A DNA stretch of 64,000 nucleotides from Lampropedia hyalina DSM 16112 (GTDB lineage: Bacteria > Pseudomonadota > Gammaproteobacteria > Burkholderiales > Burkholderiaceae_C): positions 1 to 64,000 of the forward strand of contig NZ_FQUZ01000015.1 in NCBI RefSeq assembly GCF_900129055.1. Direction: 5' to 3'. Positions within the stretch are counted from its first letter, which is position 1. Each line of letters begins with the position of its first letter. Under the pieces are notes generated by a model. It ran no database searches. It saw only the letters and a program-made list of their open reading frames with translations, and was not told where the DNA came from. Positions 47,146-61,626 of the stretch are shown here, in pieces. Position numbers and translations under genes: made by a program.

Positions 47146-48815
47146 GGTGTTTCTCCGGTTGAGTCTGTGGTGGTTGTGCTGGCCAATTCCAGCCGCACAT
47201 GGCGCGGCAGACGTGCCATCAGCAGTGGATCATGGGTGGCCACCAGCAGGGTCTTGCCGCGTGCCAGATGCAGCAGGGTGTCGATGACCTGTGCGGCGGT
47301 TTCGCTGTCTAGGTGGGCGGTGGGTTCGTCCACCAGCAGCAGGCGTGCCTGCGGGTTGGCCGCCAGCCGTGCCAGGGCCAGCCGCGCAATCTCGCCACCA
47401 GACAGCCCGGTGCCGCCTTCGCCCAGAATCTGGCCGGGCAGGCGTTCCACCAGAGCCTGAATGCCGCTGTGTGCCAGCGTTTGGGCCACCCGTTGCGCAT
47501 CCACGCGGTCGCGCTCCAGTGTCGTATTGGTGCGCATGGAGCCGGTGAAAATGTGCGGCTTTTGCCCCATCCAGGCCATTTGCTGGCGCAGCGTGCCGAT
47601 GGTGCCGGCATCCAGCGGCTGGCCATCGAGGCGGATGTGGCCCTGCCGGGCTTGCAGCAACCCGGCCAGCAGGGCCAGCAATACGGTCTTGCCGCTGCCG
47701 CTGACTCCCACGATGGCAAGGTGCTCGCCAGGCTCCACGGAAAGATCAAAACCGTGCAGCACCGGCGGTTCGTCGCCATGCGCGAAATCCACCTGCTGCA
47801 TCTCGATGCCCATGCCTGCCGGGGCAGAGGGAATGACTGGCTGCACGCTGTCGCCGGATGCGGTCACCACCGCCACGCCCGGTTGTTGCAGCAGGGCCAG
47901 ATTGGCCAGCGCGGCCTGACCGCTGGCGCGGTCGTGCCAGGCGGCCGACAGCTCGCGCAGTGGCTCGAAGAAGGCCGGGGCCAGCATCAGCACGAACAGC
48001 CCTTGCCCCAGCGTCAGCGGCTGGCCCCAGGTGCCGAATGGCACTTCGCCCAGCAGGTGAAAGCCGATGTACACGGCCACCAGGGCCACGCCCAGCGCGG
48101 AGAACAGCTCCAGCACCGCCGACGACAGAAAGGCAATGCGCAGCACTTTCATGGTGCGCTCTTTCAGCGATTCGCCGGAGCGGCGCAATTGCGTGGCAGT
48201 GGCCTGCACCGCACCCAGTGCCCGCAGCGTGGCCAGCCCGCGCAGACGGTCCAGCAAAAAGGCATGCAGGCCGCCCAGTTCCACCATCTGCTCCTCGCTG
48301 GCAGCCTTGGCACGCCAGCCCACTATCGCCATGAACAGTGGAATCAGCGGGGCGGAACACAGCAGAATCAGGGCGGCCAGCCACGAATGCACTGCCACGG
48401 CCAGCAGGATGGCAGGCGGCACCAGCAGGGTGCGCCACTGGGCGGGCTGGTAGCGCGAATGCCAGGGCACGATGGCTTCGGCCTGCTCGGCCACCATGCT
48501 GGCGGCCAGGCCGGAAGCGGGGCGTTGCTTGTCCAGTGGCGAGCGGTTGCCGAGTGCGGCCGTGGCGTGCTCGCGCAGTTGCGTCAGGTGCTGGCGGGCC
48601 TGCATGAACACCCGTCGCTGTCCCCAGGCTTCCAGGCTGGCTTTCAGCAGCCCCAGCAGCAGCACACCCACGGCAGTGCGCACGGATACCGCCATGCCGG
48701 TGGCGGCATCGCGGGCGAGGGAGTCAATGGCCCATGCCAGCAGCGCGGCTTGCGGCAACCAGAGCAGGGTGCTTGCAGCCAGCAGGGCATGACCAAGCCA
48801 CGGGGTGTGTTTCAT
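47142..48815 (-). CDS. cydD: Thiol-reductant ABC exporter subunit CydD
   Basis: Partner of CydC in the heterodimeric exporter needed for bd oxidase assembly. 557 residues: six-helix membrane domain, then ATPase with Walker A GVSGSGKTVLLALLAGLL, signature GLSGGEIARLALARL and Walker B LLLVDEPTAHLD. ATG 48815 (MKHTPWLGHALL) leads directly into the first helix; the upstream extension to 48929 is Cys/Pro-rich and not family-like. No strong Shine-Dalgarno is seen. First gene of cydDCABX, preceded by ~150 bp with hairpins. Confidence 0.93.
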   Translation of the reverse strand: MKHTPWLGHALLAASTLLWLPQAALLAWAIDSLARDAATGMAVSVRTAVGVLLLGLLKASLEAWGQRRVFMQARQHLTQLREHATAALGNRSPLDKQRPASGLAASMVAEQAEAIVPWHSRYQPAQWRTLLVPPAILLAVAVHSWLAALILLCSAPLIPLFMAIVGWRAKAASEEQMVELGGLHAFLLDRLRGLATLRALGAVQATATQLRRSGESLKERTMKVLRIAFLSSAVLELFSALGVALVAVYIGFHLLGEVPFGTWGQPLTLGQGLFVLMLAPAFFEPLRELSAAWHDRASGQAALANLALLQQPGVAVVTASGDSVQPVIPSAPAGMGIEMQQVDFAHGDEPPVLHGFDLSVEPGEHLAIVGVSGSGKTVLLALLAGLLQARQGHIRLDGQPLDAGTIGTLRQQMAWMGQKPHIFTGSMRTNTTLERDRVDAQRVAQTLAHSGIQALVERLPGQILGEGGTGLSGGEIARLALARLAANPQARLLLVDEPTAHLDSETAAQVIDTLLHLARGKTLLVATHDPLLMARLPRHVRLELASTTTTDSTGETP

Positions 48816-48966
48816 GGGGCATGGGGACAAAGAGGGAGATGGCGGCACGGTGCATCCCCCACCCGCTAAGGGGCAAAGGAGCTGCCGTGCCCGTCCGTTC
48901 CTGGCCTTGTGGCTCTTGTGAACGGACACCCGGTGCCGGAGTCAGACCTGCCCGGCGTTCAGGCAC

Positions 48967-49428
48967 TTATGCCTGCGGGGGTGCGCGGGGCGGGAGTGGG
49001 GGGTGGCCCCAGAGTGTGGGGCGTGCGGGAGCTTCGGATGCGATGGGGGCATCCGCAGTGCGGGCCGGTGCGTCCGGCTGGAACAGAACGGCCAGCAGGC
49101 CCCAGGCGACTTGTAGATCGATTCCGTTGTCGTCATCGTTCACCAGGCAGTACAGGCATTGCACTCCCAGGGGCATGCCATGCGGCAGCATCGGGGGCTG
49201 TTCTGCGGCAGGTGTGGCATTGGGCGCATCGGCATCCAGCCTGACGCGCTCGACCCCGCTGCTGGTGCAGACTTCCACCCATTGCGCCGCAGAGGCACGG
49301 CTCTGGGCGGATGCCGAAGCATATCGGGCCATGCCCGCATGGCCCAGCAATGGCAGTGTCACACCCAGCAGCAATACCCACAGGGCGAACCATGTGGTGA
49401 GTGGCTGGTGGGTGCGAAAGTGCTTCAT
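48967..49428 (-). CDS. DUF2946 family protein
   Basis: A 153-residue protein with an N-terminal hydrophobic segment (WFALWVLLLGVTLPLLGHAGMA) that may be a signal peptide or anchor. After it come VCTSSGVERVRLD and LGVQCLYCLVNDDD. The Cys-Thr and Cys-x-x-Cys elements are the DUF2946 pattern, a family often found near metal-uptake or copper genes but without a proven function. The last ~45 residues are Pro/Ala-rich. ATG 49428 is chosen because the longer form would run into spacer DNA overlapping the MFS gene. Monocistronic by position. Confidence 0.7.
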   Translation of the reverse strand: MKHFRTHQPLTTWFALWVLLLGVTLPLLGHAGMARYASASAQSRASAAQWVEVCTSSGVERVRLDADAPNATPAAEQPPMLPHGMPLGVQCLYCLVNDDDNGIDLQVAWGLLAVLFQPDAPARTADAPIASEAPARPTLWGHPPLPPRAPPQA

Positions 49429-49451
49429 GATGGATGCGAGGGCCACGAATC

Positions 49452-49467
49452 GTGAACAGGTTCTAAG
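49452..49467. repeat. 16-bp direct repeat, copy 1, beside the MFS gene
   Basis: GTGAACAGGTTCTAAG, identical to bases 50920-50935. The two copies flank the MFS transporter gene (49607-50848). Confidence 0.6.
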
Positions 49468-49606
49468 GTGAATACCTGATGGCCAGTCTAGCAAAGTTGT
49501 GCGAATTGCCTGCGGATTATCCCAGCGGTTTTCTGCAAAACCCTTGACGACCGCAGTCGCCCGGCATAGGCATTTGCGGGAGCCGGGGCCAGTGGCTGCG
49601 CAGGAT

Positions 49607-50848
49607 TCAGGCATGGCGGGGCTGGCGGCGTTTCTGCCAGGCCAGCCAGCCCAGCATCAGCAGTACCACTGTGACCAGCGGCAGCATCAGCGTATTGATG
49701 CGATCCCAGCCGGAAGAAGTGAGCAGACTGCCGGAACTGAACGAGGCCACGGCCACGGTGCCGAACACCAGAAAATCGTTGAGCGACTGCACTTTGGCGC
49801 GTTCGGCCGGTTCGTAGCAATCGGTCAGCATGGCGGTTGCGCCGATGAAGCCGAAGTTCCAGCCAATGCCCAGCAAAATCAGCGAACCCCAGAAATGCGA
49901 CAGCTCCAGGCCCTGCAAGGCGATGAGGCCCGACAGGCCCGTCAGCACCAGCCCCAGCGCGGTGATGACGATCTTGCCGAAACGCGCAATCAGGTGGCCG
50001 GTGATGAAGCTCGGCCCGAACATGGCCAGAATGTGCCACTGAATGCCCAGGGCCGCCTGCCCCGGCGTGAAGCCACAGGAGACCATGGCCATCGGCGCGG
50101 CCGTCATGATGAAGGCCATCAACCCGTAGGACACCACCGCCGCGCTGGCCGTGACGATGAAGGCCGGGCTGCGGGCAATCTGCGCCAGTGGTCTGCCGGT
50201 GGCGGTGTTCTGGTGGTGCGACACGGCAGGAATCTTCAGCAGCAGGATCAGCGGCATCACCAGCACTGCCAGTGCAGCTTGCCCGAGGAAGCTGCCTGCG
50301 AATGGGGCGGTGACGAAGGTGTCGCGCGTCCAGATCACGATCTGTGGGCCGATGATGGCCGCCACCAGCCCACCAAGCATGATGCGCGAGATGGCTTTGG
50401 AGCGCAGCGCGGGGGGCGCGGCATCGGCGGCAGCGAACCGGTAGCTCTGCACACAGGCGGCATAAAAGCCCGCCACGCTTGTGCCCACGCAGAACGTCAG
50501 GAAACTGCCCTGGTAAATGCCCCAGGCGGCCACCAGCCCGGCCAGACAGCCCATCAGTGCGCCCAGCAGATAGGCGTAACGATGGCCCAGGCGGCGAATC
50601 AGCAGCCCGGCGGGAATGGTCGAGAGGGCCAGCCCCAGATTGAACAGGCTCACCGGCAGCGTTGCCAGTGCGGGGTTGCTGCTGAGCATTTGCCCCACCA
50701 GCCCGCCCAGCGAGATGATGATGGGCGGCGAAGCCGCTCCCAGCGACTGCGTGGCCGTGAGAACGGCCACATTCCGGCCCAGCCGATTCTCGCTTTCGGG
50801 ATAATAGGCCGGTGTTGTGGTGGGATTACCGTCGCTTGTGCGGGTCAT
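49607..50848 (-). CDS. MFS transporter
   Basis: A 413-residue, 12-helix major facilitator. Visible family features: N-half loop GLLIRRLGHRYAYLLGALMG between helices 2 and 3, repeated as HLIARFGKIVITALGLVLTG in the C-half, and long hydrophobic helices throughout. The substrate is not evident; the sequence resembles uncharacterised proteobacterial MFS proteins. It is divergent from the BigR-like repressor gene, and the ~215-bp gap between them holds the repressor's AT-rich promoter. The gene is bracketed by identical 16-bp direct repeats, which may mark an insertion. Confidence 0.85.
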   Translation of the reverse strand: MTRTSDGNPTTTPAYYPESENRLGRNVAVLTATQSLGAASPPIIISLGGLVGQMLSSNPALATLPVSLFNLGLALSTIPAGLLIRRLGHRYAYLLGALMGCLAGLVAAWGIYQGSFLTFCVGTSVAGFYAACVQSYRFAAADAAPPALRSKAISRIMLGGLVAAIIGPQIVIWTRDTFVTAPFAGSFLGQAALAVLVMPLILLLKIPAVSHHQNTATGRPLAQIARSPAFIVTASAAVVSYGLMAFIMTAAPMAMVSCGFTPGQAALGIQWHILAMFGPSFITGHLIARFGKIVITALGLVLTGLSGLIALQGLELSHFWGSLILLGIGWNFGFIGATAMLTDCYEPAERAKVQSLNDFLVFGTVAVASFSSGSLLTSSGWDRINTLMLPLVTVVLLMLGWLAWQKRRQPRHA

Positions 50849-50919
50849 AAGGCAAAAATCATGAAAATAGCACCTTCGCTGGTGCGGATGCCGGTGTCTG
50901 GAAAAGCCACACGGTTAGG

Positions 50920-50935
50920 GTGAACAGGTTCTAAG
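50920..50935. repeat. 16-bp direct repeat, copy 2, beside the MFS gene
   Basis: GTGAACAGGTTCTAAG, identical to bases 49452-49467; it lies 71 bp upstream of the MFS start codon. Confidence 0.6.
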
Positions 50936-51023
50936 ACAGGCTGTGCGCCCAGAGCCATGGCAATCGTTGCTGTGGCCCTCCAACCCGATGACCCAGGCCA
51001 CCCGAGTGCCCCATCTGCTCCAT

Positions 51024-51054
51024 ATTATAACCTTCTAATTTAATACATTATAAT
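51024..51054 (+). promoter_or_regulatory. Promoter/operator of the BigR-like repressor gene
   Basis: A perfect -10 TATAAT (51049-51054) sits in a strikingly AT-rich island. ATTATAA (51024-51030) and TTATAAT (51048-51054) form an inverted repeat with a 17-bp spacer that overlaps the -10, the geometry expected of an autorepressor operator. The -35 is poor. Transcription would start near 51061. Confidence 0.6.
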
Positions 51055-51110
51055 GTCTCCCAATGTATGGCTTGGAAGGTACAGCCCGCCACCCCAGTCC
51101 CATCGAGAAC

Positions 51111-51437
51111 ATGCAAGCAACCCCGGAAACCCCCACGAAACCTACCCTGCAATTCATGCAGACCGGCGCAGCCGCAGCGGCTGAGCTACTGCGTATGTTG
51201 AGCAACGAGCACCGCCTGCTAGTGCTGTGCCTGTTGCTGGAGCATGGCGAGCTGTCGGTCACCGCCATGCTGGAGGAGGTGGAACTGGGGCAATCCGCGC
51301 TGTCGCAGCATCTGGCGAAACTGCGTGCATCCGGGCTGGTGACCTACCGGCGCGATGCCCAGACCCTGTACTACCGCATCCAGAACCCGGATGTGGCGCG
51401 GCTGATCGCGGTGCTCAAGGACATCTACTGTCCCTGA
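51111..51437 (+). CDS. ArsR-family repressor, BigR/SqrR-like persulfide sensor
   Basis: A 108-residue winged-helix repressor. The DNA-recognition helix is LGQSALSQHLAKLRASGLV (residues ~59-77), followed by the wing RRDAQTLYYRI. It has just two cysteines, Cys40 (HRLLVLCLL) and Cys107 (KDIYCP); this pair, in these positions, forms the tetrasulfide/disulfide switch in BigR, SqrR and YgaV, which derepress on sulfide or persulfide. No ArsR metal motif (CVC) is present. I prefer ATG 51111 because the perfect -10 implies a transcript start near 51061, leaving almost no leader for ATG 51063. It probably controls itself and the DUF2892 gene. Confidence 0.82.
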   Translation: MQATPETPTKPTLQFMQTGAAAAAELLRMLSNEHRLLVLCLLLEHGELSVTAMLEEVELGQSALSQHLAKLRASGLVTYRRDAQTLYYRIQNPDVARLIAVLKDIYCP

Positions 51438-51552
51438 CGGCAGGGGTGGTCGGCGGTCATTCCTTTTCAGGCGATACCCGCTCCTGCGCGAAGTCCGTGC
51501 GGGTGCAATGGTTTTTCACACTGTCGCAATGACGAACGAAAGGAAACTTGCC

Positions 51553-51744
51553 ATGAAATCGAATATTGGTGGAATCGACCGCATTCTGCGCATCGTGGTC
51601 GGGATTGTGCTGATCGCGCTGGCTGCCACCGGGGTGGTGGGCTGGTGGGGCTGGCTTGGGGTTGTGCCGCTGCTGACCGCGCTGGTGCGCTTCTGCCCGC
51701 TGTACCCACTGCTGGGCATCAATACCTGCCAGAAAAAAGACTGA
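51553..51744 (+). CDS. DUF2892 small membrane protein
   Basis: A 63-residue, two-helix inner-membrane protein of the YgaP_TM/DUF2892 family: MKSNIGGIDRILRIVVGIVL, WWGWLGVVPLLTALVRFCPLYP and the end GINTC. The same domain forms the membrane anchor of rhodanese YgaP. AAAGGAA lies 8 bp before ATG 51553. It follows the BigR-like repressor gene by 115 bp, a pairing common in sulfide-detoxification loci, so it is likely repressor-controlled. Confidence 0.88.
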   Translation: MKSNIGGIDRILRIVVGIVLIALAATGVVGWWGWLGVVPLLTALVRFCPLYPLLGINTCQKKD

Positions 51745-51778
51745 TAGCCACACGCTTCGTGCACTTACCGCGCTGCGT

Positions 51779-51946
51779 CATTCCGGCGAAGGCCGGAATC
51801 CAGTGACGACGTTGAAAAAACACTGATGATCGTTCCTGCGCTCCCGCGTAGGGATGCCTCCCTGCCGCTCCAGCGGCAAGCTGTGGACGCTGGGGTGTCC
51901 TGATGCTGTTCCTGCGCAGGAACGATCAAAATAGCGCAATCGCCCG
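51779..51946. repeat. Intergenic palindromic repeat, relative of the 41732-41982 element
   Basis: It contains CATTCCGGCGAAGGCCGG followed by AATCCAGTG, matching the layout of the inner repeat of the 41.7-kb element. It also has a perfect 14-bp inverted repeat GATCGTTCCTGCGC (51828-51841) with GCGCAGGAACGATC (51914-51927), and ends ATAGCGCAATCGCCC, one base different from the terminal repeat of that element. Non-coding; it fills the gap between the DUF2892 gene and hisE. Confidence 0.6.
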
Positions 51947-51956
51947 GAGGTTGCGT

Positions 51957-52313
51957 TCAGTCTGCCGGGCGGGCGGCTTTCTCGGCCAGTCCGCTCAATC
52001 CCTCGCGCCGTGCCAGCTCATGGAGCACGGCACTGGCATCCAGATCAAAGTGTGCCAGCAGCACTAGGCTGTGGAACCACAGATCGGCCACTTCGTACAC
52101 CAGTGCATCGGCTTCGCCGCGTCCGGCTTGCAGGTCTTTGGCGGCCATGACGGTTTCGGTGGCTTCCTCGCCCACTTTTTTCAGAATGGCATCGGGGGCC
52201 TTGCTGAGCAGTTTGGCCACATAGCTGGTGGCCGGGTCGCCGCCGTTGATGGGTTTGCGGCTTTCCAGCACGCGGCCCAGATGTTCCAGAATTTCTTGGT
52301 GGGACAATGACAT
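51957..52313 (-). CDS. hisE: Phosphoribosyl-ATP pyrophosphatase
   Basis: Hydrolyses phosphoribosyl-ATP to phosphoribosyl-AMP, step two of histidine synthesis. A 118-residue all-alpha NTP pyrophosphatase with the metal-binding [16 protein letters not shown] at ~45-60 and [18 protein letters not shown]. No hisI or other his gene is adjacent; it lies 29 bp after tgt, so it is separated from the main his operon. Confidence 0.95.
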   Translation of the reverse strand: MSLSHQEILEHLGRVLESRKPINGGDPATSYVAKLLSKAPDAILKKVGEEATETVMAAKDLQAGRGEADALVYEVADLWFHSLVLLAHFDLDASAVLHELARREGLSGLAEKAARPAD

Positions 52314-52342
52314 GGTGTTCTCTCGGGAGCAAATGACTGCGT

Positions 52343-57897
<5,555 letters not shown>

Positions 57898-57983
57898 GGT
57901 GAAATCGGTGGGATGCAGGTGATGCCGATTATTTCAGATTTGATTTGGTGTGATGCCCAATCAGCGTGACCGTCACCGTAACT

Positions 57984-60900
57984 TCAGGCATCCACCATGT
58001 CCAGCGCGTTCTGCATGTCCACGGCCACGATGCGCGATACGCCGCGCTCCTGCATGGTCACGCCGATGAGCTGCTCGGCCATTTCCATCGCAATCTTGTT
58101 GTGGCTGATGTAGAGGAACTGGGTGTGCGCGCTCATGCGGGCGACCAGCCGGGCATAGCGTTCGGTGTTGGAGTCGTCCAGCGGGGCATCGACTTCATCG
58201 AGCAGACAGAACGGGGCGGGGTTGAGCTGGAAGATGGCGAACACCAGCGCGATGGCGGTCAGGGCTTTTTCGCCGCCGGAGAGCAGGTGGATGGTCTGGT
58301 TGCGCTTGCCCGGTGGCTGTGCCATGACCTGAATGCCCGCGTGCAGGATTTCGTCGCCGGTCATGGTCAGCCGTGCCTGGCCGCCGCCGAACAGTTCCGG
58401 GAACATCTCGCCGAAGTGCCGGTTCACGGTCTCGAAGGTGTGGGTGAGCAGTTCGCGGGTTTCGGCATCGATGGTGCGAATGGCTTCTTCCAGCGTGTGC
58501 ATGGCGGTGGTCAAATCCTGCACCTGCACGCTCAGGAATTCCTGCCGCTCCTGCGCCTGCTGCAATTCCTGCAAGGCGGCCAGATTGACCGGCCCCAGTG
58601 CCTGAATCTGCCGCTGGGTGCGGTCGATTTCGGCCTGCAAGCCTTCCAGTTGCACGCCGTCGCGGGCAATGCCTGCCTGCACCTGGGCCTTGTCGGCTTC
58701 GGCCTGCTGGAGCTGTTCTTCCATTTGTTGCCATGCCAGTTGCGCGGCCTGCTCTTGCAGACGTGCTTCGGTGATGGCCTGGCGCAACGGCTCCAGTGTG
58801 CGCTCCAGCCGCTGGCGGCTTTCTTCGGCCTGGCGCAGTTGCCGCCCCTGGCTGTCGTAGTCGCGGCGCACGCGCTCCAGGGTCTGTTCGTGCTGTTGCT
58901 GCTGTGCCTGGGCGGCATCCAGGTCCTGTTGGGGCTGGTGTTGGCGGTAGTGCTGCTGTTCCTGCTCGGCAGCCTGCTGCTGCTCGGCGAGGGTGTGCAA
59001 TTGCTGGTGGGCGGTGTGCAGCGTGCGTTGCAGTTCGGCTCGGCGGCTGTGCAGTTGCTGTTGTTCAAAGCGTGCCTGCTGGGCCTCTCGCTCCAGTTGG
59101 CGCAGTTGTTCGCGGGCACGTTGCAGGGTCTGTTCTGCCCGCTGGTGTTCGGCCTGTTGGCTGGCCTGGGTGGATTGCAGTTCTTCCAGCTGGGCTTCGA
59201 GTTCGCTGGCGCGGGCTTCGGTGTCGAATTGCGATGCCTGCACGGATTCGAGGCTGTCGCGCAGTTCGGTCTCGTCTGCGTCGAGGCGGCTCTGGCTGGC
59301 GCGGGTCTGGCTGGCCTGCTGGTTCAGGCGCAGTACGTCCACCTGAAGCTGGTGGGCGGTTTTTTGTGCCTGGTCGGCGGCCTGCTGTTGCTGGCGCAAT
59401 TGCCCACTGGCCTGCTGGTGGGCGGTGTCGGCCTGTTGCAGTTGGGCACGCTGGCTGTGCAGGGTCTGGGCGAGATCGGCGCATTGCCGCTCCAGCAGTT
59501 CGATTTCCTGGGCGCGGGCCAGCATGCCGGACTGCTCACTGTCCTGGGCGTAGAAGCTGAGGCTGCTGGCGGTGACGCTGTGGCCTTGCGGCGACAGAAT
59601 CTGTTCGCCGGTTCGCAGGTGCTGGCGTTGGGCGAGGGCCTGGGCGAGGCTGTCGCTGGCATGGCAGCCGTGCAGCCAGTGCTGCACCATGCGCTGGAGT
59701 TGCGGGTCGCTGCTGCACACCTTGTCGGCCAGTGGCCGCAGAACGGGGTGGATGGGGGTTTCGGCGGTGGCATCGGTTGCTGTCGGGGCGTAGAAGGCCA
59801 GGCGCACCGGCGGGGTCTGAGGCTCGCCCCCTGCCAGTCCGGGGGCCAGCTCCAGCTGCTGCACGGGCAGGGCGGCAATGCGTTCGCGCAGCACGGCTTC
59901 CACGGCGTGCTCCCAGCCGGTATCGACTTGCAGGTGTGTCCACAGCGGTGGTGTGCCATCCAGTCCGTGGGTTTTCAGCCAGGCGGTGTGCTTGCCCTGG
60001 TGCTGCACTTTTTCTTGCAGGGCGCGCAGGGCATTGCGGCGCGCCTCCAGACGGGTGTGCTCGGCGTGGGTGTGTTGCACCTGCTGCTGGGCATCGCGGC
60101 GGGCTGCGTCCAGCTGTGGCAGTTGCTCTTGCAGTTCCTGCCAGGCGGCCTGGGCGCATTCGGCTTCCTGCTCGGCTTCGGCCAGGGCTTGTTGTTGCTG
60201 GTGCAGATGGGCTTCATCGACGGGGTGCAGGTTCTGGCGTTCCTGCCGGATTCGCTCCAGCCGCTGCTGGAGTTGCTGCTGGCTCTCCCGCGCACCACGC
60301 TGTTCGGTTTTCAGGATCTGGAGTTGCTGCTGCACCTGCTGGAGTTGCTGGCGGTGTTGTTCGCCGTGCCGCTGCTGCTGTTGCCAGTGCTGCTCCCAGT
60401 CGGGCATTTGCGCGCTGTGCTCTTCCAGTTGCGCTTCCAGCATGTCGCCCTGTGCTTCGGCCTGGGCCGAATCCTCTTCCAGTTGCTGCGCTTGTGCTTG
60501 CGCCTGTTCGGCCTGGGTGTGCCAGTGCTGCTGTTGCTGTGCCAGCCCTTGCAGGCGTTCGGCCAGTCGCTGGCGGCCTTCGGTGGCAAAGCGGATTTCA
60601 GCCTCCAGCTTGCCGACCCGCGCGGTGGTTTCGTACAGTGCCCGCTGGGCTTCGTTGAGGTTTTCGCCGGTGTGCTGGTGCTGTTCGCGCAGGTGCTCCA
60701 GCGCGGCGTGGGCCTCGTCCATCGTGGCGGTCTGCTCTTGCAGGGCCGTGATCGCCTGCTGGCCGCTGGCCTGTGCCTGCTCCAGATCGCGCTGGGCCTG
60801 GGTCTGGCGCAACAGCCAGAGCTGCTGCTGGCGGCTGTCGTGGTGTTGCTGGAGCTGGCTGTAGCGTTGCGCCACTTCGGCCTGCATCTGGAGTTTTTTC

Positions 60901-61517
60901 AGGCTGCTGCCCAGTTCGCCCAGAATGTCGTGCAGGCGCGTGAGGTTGTCGCGCGTGTCTTCCAGGCGGTTTTCGGTTTCGCGGCGGCGTTCCTTGTATT
61001 TGGAGACCCCGGCTGCTTCTTCGAGGAACAGGCGCAGTTCTTCGGGTTTGGATTCGATGATCTTGCTGATCGTGCCCTGACCGATGATGGCGTAGGCACG
61101 CGGCCCCAGCCCGGTGCCCATGAACACGTCCTGCACGTCCTTGCGGCGCACCTGCTGGCCATTGATGTGGTAGCTGCTGTTGCCGTCGCGGGTGAGGATG
61201 CGCTTGACGGCGATTTCGCTGTACTGCGCCCATTGTCCGCCCGCCCGCTGGCCGTCTTCGTTGTTGAAGACCAGTTCCACGCTGGCGCGGCTGGCGGGCT
61301 TGCGGCTGTGTGTGCCGCTGAAGATGACATCCTGCATCGATTCACCGCGCAACTCGCTGGCCTTGCTCTCGCCCAGCACCCAGCGCACGGCATCCATGAT
61401 GTTGGATTTGCCGCAGCCATTGGGGCCGACCACGCCCACCATCTGGCCGGGCAGCAAAAAAGTGGTGGGTTCGGCAAAGGATTTGAAGCCTGCCAGCTTG
61501 ATGGAATGAAGTCGCAC
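57984..61517 (-). CDS. smc: Chromosome segregation protein SMC
   Basis: A 1177-residue ATPase forming the condensin-like SMC dimer. N-terminal head with VRLHSIKLAGFKSFAEPT and Walker A GPNGCGKSN; two very long Gln/Glu/Arg-rich coiled coils flanking a hinge near residue ~540; C-terminal signature LLSGGEKALTAIALVFA and Walker B FCLLDEVDAPLDDSN. The start is taken as GTG 61517 because it gives the universal MRLxSIKLxGFKSF start; the open frame upstream is spacer. The coiled coils are unusually rich in glutamine. Confidence 0.96.
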   Translation of the reverse strand: MRLHSIKLAGFKSFAEPTTFLLPGQMVGVVGPNGCGKSNIMDAVRWVLGESKASELRGESMQDVIFSGTHSRKPASRASVELVFNNEDGQRAGGQWAQYSEIAVKRILTRDGNSSYHINGQQVRRKDVQDVFMGTGLGPRAYAIIGQGTISKIIESKPEELRLFLEEAAGVSKYKERRRETENRLEDTRDNLTRLHDILGELGSSLKKLQMQAEVAQRYSQLQQHHDSRQQQLWLLRQTQAQRDLEQAQASGQQAITALQEQTATMDEAHAALEHLREQHQHTGENLNEAQRALYETTARVGKLEAEIRFATEGRQRLAERLQGLAQQQQHWHTQAEQAQAQAQQLEEDSAQAEAQGDMLEAQLEEHSAQMPDWEQHWQQQQRHGEQHRQQLQQVQQQLQILKTEQRGARESQQQLQQRLERIRQERQNLHPVDEAHLHQQQQALAEAEQEAECAQAAWQELQEQLPQLDAARRDAQQQVQHTHAEHTRLEARRNALRALQEKVQHQGKHTAWLKTHGLDGTPPLWTHLQVDTGWEHAVEAVLRERIAALPVQQLELAPGLAGGEPQTPPVRLAFYAPTATDATAETPIHPVLRPLADKVCSSDPQLQRMVQHWLHGCHASDSLAQALAQRQHLRTGEQILSPQGHSVTASSLSFYAQDSEQSGMLARAQEIELLERQCADLAQTLHSQRAQLQQADTAHQQASGQLRQQQQAADQAQKTAHQLQVDVLRLNQQASQTRASQSRLDADETELRDSLESVQASQFDTEARASELEAQLEELQSTQASQQAEHQRAEQTLQRAREQLRQLEREAQQARFEQQQLHSRRAELQRTLHTAHQQLHTLAEQQQAAEQEQQHYRQHQPQQDLDAAQAQQQQHEQTLERVRRDYDSQGRQLRQAEESRQRLERTLEPLRQAITEARLQEQAAQLAWQQMEEQLQQAEADKAQVQAGIARDGVQLEGLQAEIDRTQRQIQALGPVNLAALQELQQAQERQEFLSVQVQDLTTAMHTLEEAIRTIDAETRELLTHTFETVNRHFGEMFPELFGGGQARLTMTGDEILHAGIQVMAQPPGKRNQTIHLLSGGEKALTAIALVFAIFQLNPAPFCLLDEVDAPLDDSNTERYARLVARMSAHTQFLYISHNKIAMEMAEQLIGVTMQERGVSRIVAVDMQNALDMVDA

Positions 61518-61626
61518 GGGAGACGGGAAGACGGAAATGGCGTTGAACGGGACGGCGCAGGCCACACGCACGGCATGCGGGTGGCCGATGGTAAGGCAAA
61601 TACCGGCCTTTGGGGAAACTGGGTAC

